From assembly GCF_023101765.2 (NCBI RefSeq), contig NC_064235.1, positions 4,397,501 to 4,461,500 of the forward strand: 64,000 nt of DNA. Direction: 5' to 3'. Shown here piece by piece: positions 54,762 to 63,995 of the stretch. How positions within the stretch are numbered: position 1 is the stretch's first letter; every line of letters begins with the position of its first letter. Below the pieces are notes generated by a model. It was not told the DNA's origin. It saw only the letters and a list, made by a program, of their open reading frames with translations, and ran no database searches. A program made the position numbers and the translations under genes. This DNA is from Spodoptera frugiperda (Eukaryota; Arthropoda; Insecta; Lepidoptera; Noctuidae).

Positions 54762-55433
54762 GGTGTTCTAAAAGTATCTGCCACGGCTTTAATGGGAGGT
54801 AGTGTTGTGTTTGAAGATTACAATAGTGAAAAAATTTCGTACCCCGGACTAGTTAATTCAATTTGAGAACATAAAGAAGTTAAATAAACATTGACTCTAC
54901 TCTGCATAAAGTGGTTCACAAATACGCACGATGCGGCGAAAACAATTGCCATCAATTATTTTCATTGATGAAGCGACAGAGACAGTGAAAGAGATCTTTT
55001 ATAACAAGCAAATACGTAGATTTTGTTGTATGAAAGAGAAATTATTCATAATCAATCATATATACAGTATGTTAACTAACAGAGGGCGTTCTTTTAAACT
55101 CGTTAATCTATATCATTAATAGACGAAAATAAAAATATCAGCAAAGAAAAGAAAAATAAGCAACAAATTGCAACGTTGCCTTCCTTCAACTACGCGTGCA
55201 CAGAGTGTTTCTTTTACGTATCGATTTAAAATTTTTGGTGAATATTTTAATATTTAAAAATAAAATTGTTTTGTTTTTTAATGGTAATATATTTTTTAGC
55301 ATGTATGGATGCTATACTATTGCGGGTTAACAGGAACGCCCTCTGTTAGTTAACATATTGTATATACTATTGTAATATTCAAACACAACACTACCTCCCA
55401 TTAAAGCCGTGGCAGATACTTTTAGAACACCTT
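54762..55433. mobile_element. MITE K, long copy with a nested MITE
   Basis: Ends aaggtgttctaaaagtatct / agatacttttagaacacctt with about 65-bp arms. A second element is inserted at about 55066-55370. A 62-codon frame inside has no recognised homology. Confidence 0.8.
55066..55370. mobile_element. MITE nested in K
   Basis: CAGTATGTTAACTAACAGAG with GGCGTTC is answered by GAACGCC, CTCTGTTAGTTAACATATTG. TA flanks both edges, as for mariner-type insertions. Confidence 0.75.
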
Positions 55434-55616
55434 ATATAGTTATATGATAAGTGTGTACATTACAATACTGTTTCATTTAATGAAAAGTACATGAACACTA
55501 TTATTTATTATTGTATACTAGCTTAAAACCGCGACTTTGCCCACGGTTTAAAGGTATTTGCTTTCCATAGTGCCAACCTATACTTCCATGATTTGTTAAT
55601 AAACGAAGCTTAAAAG

Positions 55617-55765
55617 AATTTTAGGGAACAGAGAGTAAAGTTCCCTAAGAAAAGCAGTATCCTCCGACCAGGCGAGGTGATCATGCCTGGCGGGCTTTCT
55701 GCCCAACTGTTGTTCGTTGGGATTTTCTATCCGTGTTAATTCGCATGTAAACTTTATATGCTTCC
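55617..55765 (-). mobile_element. Truncated LTR of the TRIM-like family
   Basis: tttagggaacagagagtaaa to ttaattcgcatgtaaacttt, about 150 of 236 bp. Confidence 0.65.
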
Positions 55766-55766
55766 C

Positions 55767-56130
55767 TTTGATAATTGGGCCTCCGGTAACCTCACTCACA
55801 CAACGAAACACAACGCAAGCGTTTTTTCACGTCGGTTTTCTATGAGGCCGTGGTATCACTCCGGTCGAGCTGGCCCATTCGTGCCGAAGCATGGCTCTCC
55901 GACACTTAAATATCGACCGAAGTGATACCATAAGTAAGTGAAGTTACCGGAGGCCCAATTATTCCTTCCCAGTCTTCCCAATCCCCGATTCCCCAACAAC
56001 CCTTAAATTCCTAACACCAAAAGGCTGGCAACGCACTTGTAACGCCTCTGGTGTTTCAAGTGTCCATTGGCGGCGGCGATTGCTTATCATCAGGTGATCC
56101 GTCTGCTCGTTTACCGGCTTATACCATAAA
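55767..56130. mobile_element. Two E repeats in inverted orientation
   Basis: Forward half 55767-55905 (gggcctccggtaacctcact) and reverse copy 55915-56130 ending ggcttataccataaaaaa. Confidence 0.65.
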
Positions 56131-56254
56131 AAATCTGTTTATAAATTTTGCCTAATTTAGTTCCTTTATTTAGCCATTGATTGGCGCCAATGTGATCTTA
56201 TTATTTTTAGTTTAAAAATATGTTTAAGTGATATATTCGAATTATGTTCCTTAC

Positions 56255-56815
56255 CGCCATACTCAGTCATTTAATGGTTACTTAACCTAGTATTTAGCAA
56301 TTGGGTAGTATCCTCGGTCAAAAATAAATTATTACAACTTTTCAATACAATAAAATATTCAAAAATAATCACACTCTCATTCATAGATTTGATGAACTAC
56401 TTAATTTTCGATTTTTTCTAGCAAAATTTCTAGAAATAAGTCTGCTATTTGACGTAAAAATCTGATGACGTCATAATAGAGTATTTCATACAAAGTTCAT
56501 AGAAAATATCGTTTTAGACGTTAAAAGTATTGAATTTGACTAGTAGGAAACTACCGTATTGTTTTTGGAACAAAATCGTTATTAAAGGTAAAGTCCACAG
56601 GCCCGCATCGCACGCATCGTATGACGTCATCAGTACGCATCGCATGTAGACATTGCTGATGATGCGGTCCGTACGATGCGGATCAGTGGACGCAGTTGTA
56701 TGAGTTTCTATACAAGACAAACTAAAATCCGTTGCGTGCGATGCGGGCCTGTGGATGCTTACCTTAAGGAATAGTTTAAGTAATCATTAAATGTCTTTGA
56801 GTGCGGCGGTTAGGT
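56255..56815. mobile_element. Palindrome M carrying MITE B and MITE L
   Basis: M left 56255-56303, B 56303-56553 (gggtagtatcctcggtcaaa to aggaaactacc), M middle, L 56586-56764, M right 56768-56815 (gtctttgagtgcggcggtta). Confidence 0.8.
56586..56764. mobile_element. MITE L, TAA duplication
   Basis: 179 bp. AGGTAAAGTCCACAGGCCCG opens and CGGGCCTGTGGATGCTTACCT closes, with one small gap. TAA lies at 56583-56585 and 56765-56767. PIF/Harbinger-like by target. Confidence 0.8.
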
Positions 56816-56837
56816 TTTTAGTTTAAATGTTAATATT

Positions 56838-57034
56838 AATTATTATGTTATCGGCTTACTCACGTAACTGTTACAAGCCATGCTAGAGGCTCATATTCAT
56901 GAGCAGCATTCCGCGACACACGACGCGGCTATTGTCGCGCTGCTTGAAACTAGTCGAGTTCCTCGTCAAACAGTTACGTGAGTAAGCCGATACCATAATA
57001 ATTAATTTAGTATGTCTCACGAAAGTTATAATAA
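56838..57034. mobile_element. Foldback A
   Basis: attattatgttatcggctta ... gtaagccgataccataataa; loop ttccgcgacacacgacgcgg; 3' extension tagtatgtctcacgaaagtt. Confidence 0.8.
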
Positions 57035-57259
57035 AATTAAATGTAAATAGTTTAAAATTTTATTTTTGTATAATTTTAAATGAAGGAATTGAATGGTTTC
57101 TAGTTTATTTTGATGTAAAGTACGTTATCGAGTTTTTGCAGAATTAATAAAATGTGAAAACATTCCTGTATTTGTGGTTTTATTTTAATAGAACAGACTC
57201 TAATGTCAGTCATCATAATTTATAACTTTTTCTCAATATATTTAGATTTTATAAATACA

Positions 57260-57655
57260 TACTAGGTTCTGGCAGGGGCTTCGTCCGCGTCGCCGTGATT
57301 GTATGTAATGTTTGTTTGTTTGTTTGGATGTTTGTCCGTCAATCACGCTGAAACTACCGAACGGATTTTGGTGAAACTCGGTATACAGACAGGGTATGAG
57401 CTTACTTTTAATCCTGTTATTAGAACTTATGACGGGATATTTACCATGTTTATTAATTTTGATGAGTTTCAGTTAATCCGTGATCATGGCGCTTGCAACA
57501 GTGCCGAAATATCGGAAACTCATCAAAATGAATAAACAAGGTAAATATCCCGTCATAAGTTCTAATAATAGTGTTAGTGACCATGTCAGTTTAAAAACTT
57601 ATACTTTTAATCCAACAGAAACGCGGCCAAAGTCGCTGGCAGAAGCTATCTAACA
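57260..57655. mobile_element. Repeat with tctggcaggggcttcgtccg, split by U
   Basis: gaaactaccgaacggatttt precedes and aacgcggccaaagtcgctgg follows the insertion. Class uncertain. Confidence 0.55.
57415..57602 (+). mobile_element. Element U copy 4, 11-bp target duplication
   Basis: tgttattagaacttatgacg opens and gtcagtttaaaaacttat closes. acttttaatcc lies at 57404-57414 and 57603-57613. The arms gggatatttaccatgtttat / aataaacaaggtaaatatcc pair around the core tgatcatggcgcttgcaaca. Confidence 0.8.
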
Positions 57656-57721
57656 ATAAACCAATAAGAAATTACTTCAGTTACATAAATACTGCTATTT
57701 TTAGACATATAAACATTACGA

Positions 57722-57978
57722 GACTGCCTCGTTGGTCGAGTGGTCGCAAGTGCGACTGCCGAACAAGGGGTATCGGGTTCGATTCCCGGGTCGGGCAAAG
57801 TATTACTGGGCTTTTGTCGGATTATCGAAAAATATTTCACTCCCTATTACATGGGACTAAAAACACAAATGGTGAAAAGTGGGTGTACATTGTATAGCGG
57901 CATTATGTGCCGTAACGTGCACCTCTGCCTACCCCTTCGGGGATAAAAGGCGTGACGTTGTGTGTGTGTGTGTGTATA
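57722..57978 (+). mobile_element. SINE H, full length
   Basis: gcctcgttggtcgagtggtc, gggttcgattcccgggtcgg (B box), ctattacatgggac, ccccttcggggataaaaggc, then a (gt)n tail at 57959-57976. A tRNA-derived retroposon. Confidence 0.85.
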
Positions 57979-58194
57979 AACATTACGAAATACCGAAACA
58001 GTATAAACCATCTTCCCTACACTACGATTCCTGCCTACCCACTTTACACTCAAGTATATGCAAATAGTCTGAAAGCATGTCACTCGCTCGCCAGGATTAT
58101 CTCAACGATACACACATTTCCTTTCATTGCTAACAAATATTGAAGAACACCATTACAGACTATATTTGTAATGGCAGGGTAGGTACATTTTCCA

Positions 58195-58680
58195 GAGCTG
58201 CGGACAACGTAAAAGGTTACCAGGGTTCCGGTTCAAAGCAGGAGTAGGAACGGTGTGGTGTCTAGTCAATAAGAGTCTGACACTCCCTCCCGCCTCATCC
58301 AAGGCTTGAGAAGTTATTGGATGATTATCCCTACTAAAAAAAGAACATAAAACTTTTAAACTGCGATATCAACTGAATGGAGGAAGCGTATTTCATGTAG
58401 TCACCATGTAGTATTTTAATATTTACCTGATACGATTATGCTACGTCGCTACGCCGTAGTAGTTTTCGTAGCATTTCATGGATTTTAGTACCTATGTATG
58501 TGAGTAGTTATAGTCAAAGTCAAATATTTTTTTCCAATTAAACCATTAAATAGGTAATTTTGAAATGTCGATAAATAAAGAAATAAATAATAGTCTGTCA
58601 GTCTGTCCGTCACTGAAGCTAGGTGCTCGTTTCAAAGTGCAGCTTCGAATGGAGAAGAACAAGCCTAAAACGCCATGGAT
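58195..58680. mobile_element. Retroposon F, then diverged R (reverse)
   Basis: F 58195-58345 (agctgcggacaacgtaaaag to atccctactaaaaaaag). R 58510-58680 (agtcaaagtcaaatattttt, gctcgtttcaaagtgcagct). Confidence 0.6.
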
Positions 58681-58742
58681 CCTACTTTCTATATGTATAT
58701 ACCTCAACATATTATAAATGTGAAAGTTTGTAAGAATGTATA

Positions 58743-59135
58743 CAGCGTGTAACAAAAGGACCATATAGGTACATCAAGAAGTGCTAAAGAATACAGGTTG
58801 AATAGAACCTCTGCACGAAGTTTCACCTTAAAATACGTTTAAAAAAAATGGTACCAAATGCTTGGTGTCGCATGGTTCTTTATTTTAAATCATACAAACG
58901 TGTCACAACACTACAGGGGCCACTCGCTAATTACGAAACATTTCTTCTGTAAATCTGATCGCCTAGTACCTACCTACCTTATTTTAATTCGCATGCAAAA
59001 TAAAAAGTAAAATATATTGGAAGAATTCATAACTTCGTTCCATGAAAACATGAGTTTAAAAAACCCTTCCCGTATCGTTTGTTATGTCTAGAAACCGTGC
59101 ACTTGATATGTATACCCCCTTTTTGTTACACCGTG
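58743..59135. mobile_element. 393-bp element with CAGCGTGTAACAAAAAGG-type ends
   Basis: TA|CAGCGTGTAACAAAAGG ... CCCTTTTTGTTACACCGTG|TA. TA-flanked and mariner-like. The interior has no transposase frame. The terminus resembles the CAGGGTGT end of the DD41D element. Confidence 0.7.
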
Positions 59136-59750
59136 TATAAGTAACTCATTCACACGAAAATTACTGAACATTTCTAGAAAAACATTGACTACTTTTTATC
59201 CTATTATAAACACGAAAAAAACCATTGGAAAAAGCTAGTAAAACATCAATCGGTTAACAGTAAACAGCATCCATCTTGAATAAATAATAATCTGTGGTAA
59301 AAAGGCGGCCATTTGCAAATTGAATTTTCAAAGTGTAAAAGTTTAATTGAAAGTTGTCCTATAAAAATGCTAAGTAATAGCGAGACGTGGTTTCCAATCA
59401 GTTGTTTTTGTAACGAGCTGCGAAAGAGGTGTTTATTTTTAACTTTTAAGTTTAAAGAAATATGATTATTATAAAACATCGACTGTTTTGGGAATAGAAT
59501 TCACAGAAATGATTTTTTATTTATTTATTTATCTTAACATTAATACTTATCTATTTTTATAGGCACACCTAATACAATAAATGCAGTATAAAACTTAAAA
59601 ATACAATAAACCAAAACAAGTACTGTAAGAACATAAAATAAACTTAACATTAACATTATTCCAATACATAAATAACTTTTCCAAATTATAGGTACCTATA
59701 ATGTACCACAACCTCATATGTTACCCTTGTGAACTCGTTGATCATAGAAT
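59136..59750. other. AT-rich, no feature recognised
   Basis: No ORF with homology and no repeat match. Confidence 0.4.
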
Positions 59751-59754
59751 GGTA

Positions 59755-60470
59755 CGGAGTGATACGGCCTCACAGAAAACCGACGTGAAACACAGCACTT
59801 GTAACGCCTCTGGTATTTCAAGTGTCCATGGGCGGCGGCGATTGCTTACCATCGGGTGATCCGTCTGCTCGTTTATCGGCTTATACTATAAAAAAAGAAA
59901 CCAAAGAATAAATAGTTTCACTTAGACTAATTTAAACTTTTATTAACTTAGAATATGGTATCCATCTAACATAAGCCAGGCAGGCTGAAAGCTTATCCGG
60001 AGCTATGGACTACCTAGCGGGTTTACCAGGGTTCCGGCTCGAAAAGCAGGAGTAGGAATGGGGTGGTGTTTAGTCAGTAAGAGTCTGACACTCCTTCTCG
60101 CCTCGCTTAATGCGAGAGAAGTCATTGGATGATTTTCCCCCCTAAAAAAAATGTCCGTAACCTGTGTTACTACAGTACCTATAAAAACGAATTCCAAAAC
60201 TTCGTTTTAGATCTTCTTTTATGAGACAAGCCTGCCACCACTGCAACTCCTGTAAGCTACGATCTACAGTAGATAAAACCATGCAAACACCGGAACACTG
60301 AAGTCCGGCCCGACCCAGGGACATGAATGACTGTCTTGGATCCCGCAACGAAACAAATCAGAAGATGTTATTAGAGGAGAAGAAAAAGAAAACAATAGTA
60401 TCCACTTCCCTCGGTGAAATTAATGCGGGAGACAGCTGAGAGAAGCCCAGTCGCGAAGCACCACGGAAAT
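59755..60470. mobile_element. Fragments of E, F and G
   Basis: Reverse E 59755-59890, F 59992-60150 (ggactacctagcgggtttac to cccctaaaaaaaatg), G 60212-60470 (gatctacagtagataaaacc). All upstream of the trissin promoter. Confidence 0.65.
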
Positions 60471-60706
60471 TTTACCTAAAACTAAACACTAAATGGGTCA
60501 AATGCGTGAACTGTTATATTTGCTTCCAATAATAGGTATCGTTTTAGATCTATTACATTTAAAAACTTATAAGCTTTATCCGCCTCGCATCGAACAGAAA
60601 TCTTCACACCAAACATACACGCTCTCAACCACTCGTCCTACGCAAAAACATGCCGTATTTTTGTCACGCAACGCCGACGCATTCAAACTAGGCAAACTTT
60701 AGTCAA

Positions 60707-60715
60707 TATAAAAAG
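60707..60715 (+). promoter_or_regulatory. TATA box of the trissin gene
   Basis: TATAAAAAG 120 bases upstream of the trissin ATG, in sequence free of repeats, implying a start near 60735 and a roughly 100-nt leader. Confidence 0.6.
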
Positions 60716-60834
60716 GGTTCCATGACAGATATCCGCCATTCTGCTAGTGACACCGCTACCAACGCCATCTCTCGACGCCTTGAGGAAATAGTCGATATTA
60801 TAATTTGTTTCAACGTATTTTTTTTGTTGTAAAA

Positions 60835-63800
60835 ATGTTCAAGATTACTGCTATCGTTTCATTATTGCTTATTGGTAAGTATTATTCTTTTATTAGATTG
60901 GTATCTGTTTACAAATCTATTTTTTGTTTCTTTTATATAATTATATATTTTTTTGTTATAGTTATAATAGGGATGATGACTGGGTCAAAAATAAATTATT
61001 ACAACTTTTCAATACAATAAAATATTCAAAAATAATCACACTCTCATTCATAAATTTGATGAACTGCTTAATTTTCGATTTTTTCTAGCTAAATTTCTAG
61101 AAATAAGTCTGTTATTTGACGTAAAAATCTGATGACGTCATAATAGAGTATTTCATACTAAGTTTATAGAAAAGATCGTTTTAAACGTTTCGAAAAAGGT
61201 ATTGAATTTGACTAGTAGGAAACTAGCCTATTTTACTTATGAATCTTTATAGTTTTTTTTTTCATTTTCTAAGAGATGCTCATAAGATTATCGACTCTAC
61301 ACGTGACTAGACAGTTAGTACGAGTTTGTTTTACGTTAAGTGAGATCGAAACTAGAGTGCGTTCGACGTTCTGATTGGTTGGTTCATACGCAACGGCCAA
61401 TCAGAGTGCCAAACACGCTCTCGTTTCATTTTCTTTCAACGTAAAGCAACCCGCTCGAATATACCAACCAATCAGAACGCAGAACGCGCTCTCGTTTTTA
61501 TTACTTTGAACGTAAAGCAAACTCATACTAAGGGTCCGAAAGACTGGCTATTTCTTCGGTCAGAAGATAAGCTTGTCATTCAACGTGGCAATGCATGCAG
61601 TTTTCTGGGAACGTTCCCCAGTGACAGCGATGCGGACGAGTACTTCGACGCCTAAAGGAGAGAATTTTTATTTTACTTTATTTTCTCTGTTTTAGTTTTA
61701 AATTATAGTAAGTTATATATATTTATTTATTACATATTTCATGTATATTTCTATAGTAAGTCTTATGTTTTAATTCATGTTTCTTGTCATACATGCTACT
61801 AAAACTTAGATATTTTTTTTATCGTATAGCTAATATATAATTTTAATTTGCTAGCGACTTGGTCGCAGGCTGACTCTAAGCGTCATAAGAAAGAGGCCAC
61901 GGCATCATCCGATTTCCCCTCAGGTCAGTCGACAGCATGGATCGAACAGGGAATGTCTGTGTTATAAATAGTCACTCGTATACTCGATTTGTCATAATCT
62001 CTATATATAAAAATCAATTGCTGTTCGTTAGTCTCGCTAAAACTAAAACTCGAGAACGGCTGGACCGATTTGGTCAATGTTGGTGTTGACTGCACGGTTG
62101 GTGCGGTGGCTGGGCAACTGGCTGCCACGCAAGGTGTAGCGGGTTCGATTCCCGCACGTAGCATTTTTTTGTGTGATCCCCAAATTGTTGTTTTGGGTCT
62201 GGGTGTCATGTCTACCTATGTGAACTTGTACAGCTACGTGTTTGAAAACGCACCTACGATACAGAAAAAAATCCTAGTGTGGGGCAACGTTTAAATAAAT
62301 AAAAATAAAAAAAGAAATTATTTGTGAAAATCCAAGGAAGGTTTTGTAAGCTTAAATCTTTAAAACTACACAACGGATTTTGATGCAGTTTTTTTAATAG
62401 ATAGAGTGATTCAAGAGGAAGGTTTATATGTATAATACAGGCATCATATATCAACGACCCGCCCCAGCTTCGCATGGTGCATCCAAGCGAAGCTGGGGCA
62501 GCTCGCTAGTTAAGTAACAAAACTTTGTTTTATCATTATGACAAGTCAAGGGTATGAGTAAAACTTCAATGCTTAGGATAGTAGGTATAATAATTATGTT
62601 ACTTAGGATACTGATGTTATGTGTCATGTTAGATGAAACTTAGAGTTGCTGTTAATGTTTAGAAGTAGGTGTAGTATCGGGAAATGTGTGTCTAATTGTG
62701 TAGATGACGTAATAAAATTATTTGTTTTTTTGTATTTTATGTAAGCAGATGTATCACCTGATGGTAAGCAATCGCCGCTGCCCGTGGCCATTTGAAAGAG
62801 GCGTTACAAGTGCGTTGCCGGCTTTTTGGGGGTTAGGAATTTAAGGGTTGTTGTTCGGGAATCGGGGATGGGGAAGATTGGGAAGGGGGGAATTGGGCCT
62901 CCGGTAACCTCACTCACACAACGTAACACAACGCAAGCGTTGTTTCACGTCGGTTTTCTATGAGGCCGTGGTATCACTCCGGTCGAGCCGGCCCTGCAGT
63001 GCCGAAGCATGGCTCTCCCACACTTAATGTAAATAGTGTACATAAACTAGTTGTTTCGGTGGTGTATATAAAATTAATAATTGAATGTTCGTTACCGTGC
63101 ATCCACACCATAGTTACTAAATTAATTATTATATGTTATCGGCTTACTCACGTAACTGTTTGACGAGGAACTCGACTAGTTTCAAGCCATGCTAGAGGCT
63201 CATATTCATGAGCAGCATTCCGCGACACACGACGCGGCGATTGTCGCTCTGCTACTGCTTGAAACTAGTCGAGTTCCTCGTCAAACAGTTACGTGAGTAA
63301 GCCGATAACATAATAATTAATTTAGTATGTCTCACGAAAGTTATAATAAAACTATAGTTACTGTTTGTAGATCAACGTTTCATAGTTGTAAATGCGACTA
63401 CTGGTGTCTTGGGTTCGATTCCCTGATCGGCCAAAGCATTGCTGGGCTATTTTCCATTTTATGAAAATCTTCCAGTAGTAGCACGGATTCTGGAATTCTG
63501 TCCAGTATATGACAAAAGGCTCACCCCGTGTTACATGGGACTTATAACACAAATAGTGGTACATTGTATAGCGGCATTACAGTACTCTCAACGGATCTTG
63601 GCAGGTCTGAACTACGTGCAGAAGGCTGCGCAATAAGTATTTTTTAGAACCAAATGGTGGCGTGAGGCGAGGTGCGGGGGCGGCGATCTAGGCTAGAGAT
63701 CGACCATTTCTAAATACAATTGACCCTTTACACTTATTGCGCAGCCTTCTGCACGTAGTTCAGACCTGCCAAGATCCGTTGAGAGTACTGTACGTGCCGT

Positions 63801-63995
63801 AATGTGCACCTCTGCCTACCCCTTCGGGGATAGAAGCCGTGACGTTGCGTTAACCTTGCAGGCAGCACACTCTGGGCAGCCAGTCTATCATGTGACTCGT
63901 GCGGCAGTGAGTGTGCATCTGCGTGCGGCACCAGACACTTCAGGTCCTGCTGCTTCAACTATCTTCGGAAGAAACGGGGACCTGACACCGTGAAG
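60835..63995 (+). CDS. trissin: Trissin neuropeptide precursor, 5' part
   Basis: Exon 1 is 60835-60874 (MFKITAIVSLLLI plus one base, donor gtaagt). Exon 2 is 63862-63995 (acceptor cttgcag, donor gtaag at the last five bases of the window). The phases join to Gly. The start is a signal peptide (MFKITAIVSLLLIGSTLWAA). The peptide follows at once: SLSCDSCGSECASACG then TRHFRSCCFNYL, ending in a basic RKKR cleavage site. The six Cys with spacing C-2-C-3-C-3-C-7-CC match Drosophila trissin exactly, as does the FNYL end. Trissin is a secreted three-disulfide neuropeptide acting on a G-protein-coupled receptor. The spacer or C-terminal part (GPDTVK...) continues past the window. Intron 1 (3 kb) contains B, P, D, E, A and H repeats and a Helitron. 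Confidence 0.9.
60967..61228 (-). mobile_element. MITE B in trissin intron 1
   Basis: agggatgatgactgggtcaa to gactagtaggaaactagcc, with gatgacgtcataatag inside. Confidence 0.75.
61318..61540. mobile_element. MITE P, two overlapping hairpin units
   Basis: gtacgagtttgttttacgtt; then two ggttgg/ccaaccaatcag-type palindromes, each followed by cgtaaagcaa; ends actcatactaagggt. Confidence 0.65.
61541..61990. other. Trissin intron, no gene recognised
   Basis: A phase-compatible open segment (61577-61665) exists but is not supported. The rest is AT-rich. Confidence 0.4.
61991..62513 (+). mobile_element. Second-family Helitron containing SINE D
   Basis: Starts tctatatataaaaatcaatt gctgttcgttagtctcgct. 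Near the 3' end the hairpin pair gccccagcttcgc / gcgaagctggggc precedes CTAGT, the Helitron 3' signature. SINE D is at 62085-62300. Confidence 0.75.
62085..62300 (+). mobile_element. SINE D, full-length
   Basis: tgactgcacggttggtgcgg, gcgggttcgattcccgcacg (B box), aatcctagtgtggggcaacg, A-rich tail. Confidence 0.85.
62745..63030 (+). mobile_element. Repeat E
   Basis: cagatgtatcacctgatggt to gcatggctctcccacactta. Confidence 0.7.
63119..63352. mobile_element. Foldback A, most complete copy
   Basis: The arms run from attattatatgttatcggct to its counterpart before tttagtatgtctcacgaaag. Inner arms gacgaggaactcgactagtt / aactagtcgagttcctcgtc. GC-rich loop gcgacacacgacgcggcgat. Confidence 0.85.
63385..63850 (+). 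mobile_element. SINE H split by the CAGTACTC MITE
   Basis: Head (gggttcgattccctgatcgg) to gtatagcggcatta at 63579, MITE, then cgtgccgtaatgtgcacctc to gaagccgtgacgttgcg. The SINE tail ends about 11 bases before trissin exon 2. Confidence 0.8.
63580..63790. mobile_element. 211-bp MITE with CAGTACTC ends
   Basis: CAGTACTCTCAACGGATCTT / AAGATCCGTTGAGAGTACTG with about 60-bp arms. TA lies at 63578-63579 and 63791-63792. The empty site is visible from other SINE H copies (gcattacgtgccg). Confidence 0.9.

Noticed and set aside
57722..57800. tRNA genes at SINE heads (also 8254, 9512, 10440, 50495, 62085)
   Set aside because: A and B boxes are present, but they are followed by SINE bodies and tails and do not keep a full tRNA cloverleaf.
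60493..60702. 69-codon ORF upstream of trissin beginning MGQMRELLYLLPIIG
   Set aside because: The hydrophobic start suggests a signal peptide, but the frame begins at the edge of repeat G and lies upstream of the TATA box. No supporting homology.
61577..61665. A second exon for the trissin signal peptide (frame EDKLVIQRGNACSFLG, then a stop) after an acceptor-like ggtcag
   Set aside because: It is phase-compatible and would give a 43-aa secreted peptide, but it has no recognised homology, whereas exon 63862-63995 completes both the signal peptide and an exact trissin Cys pattern.
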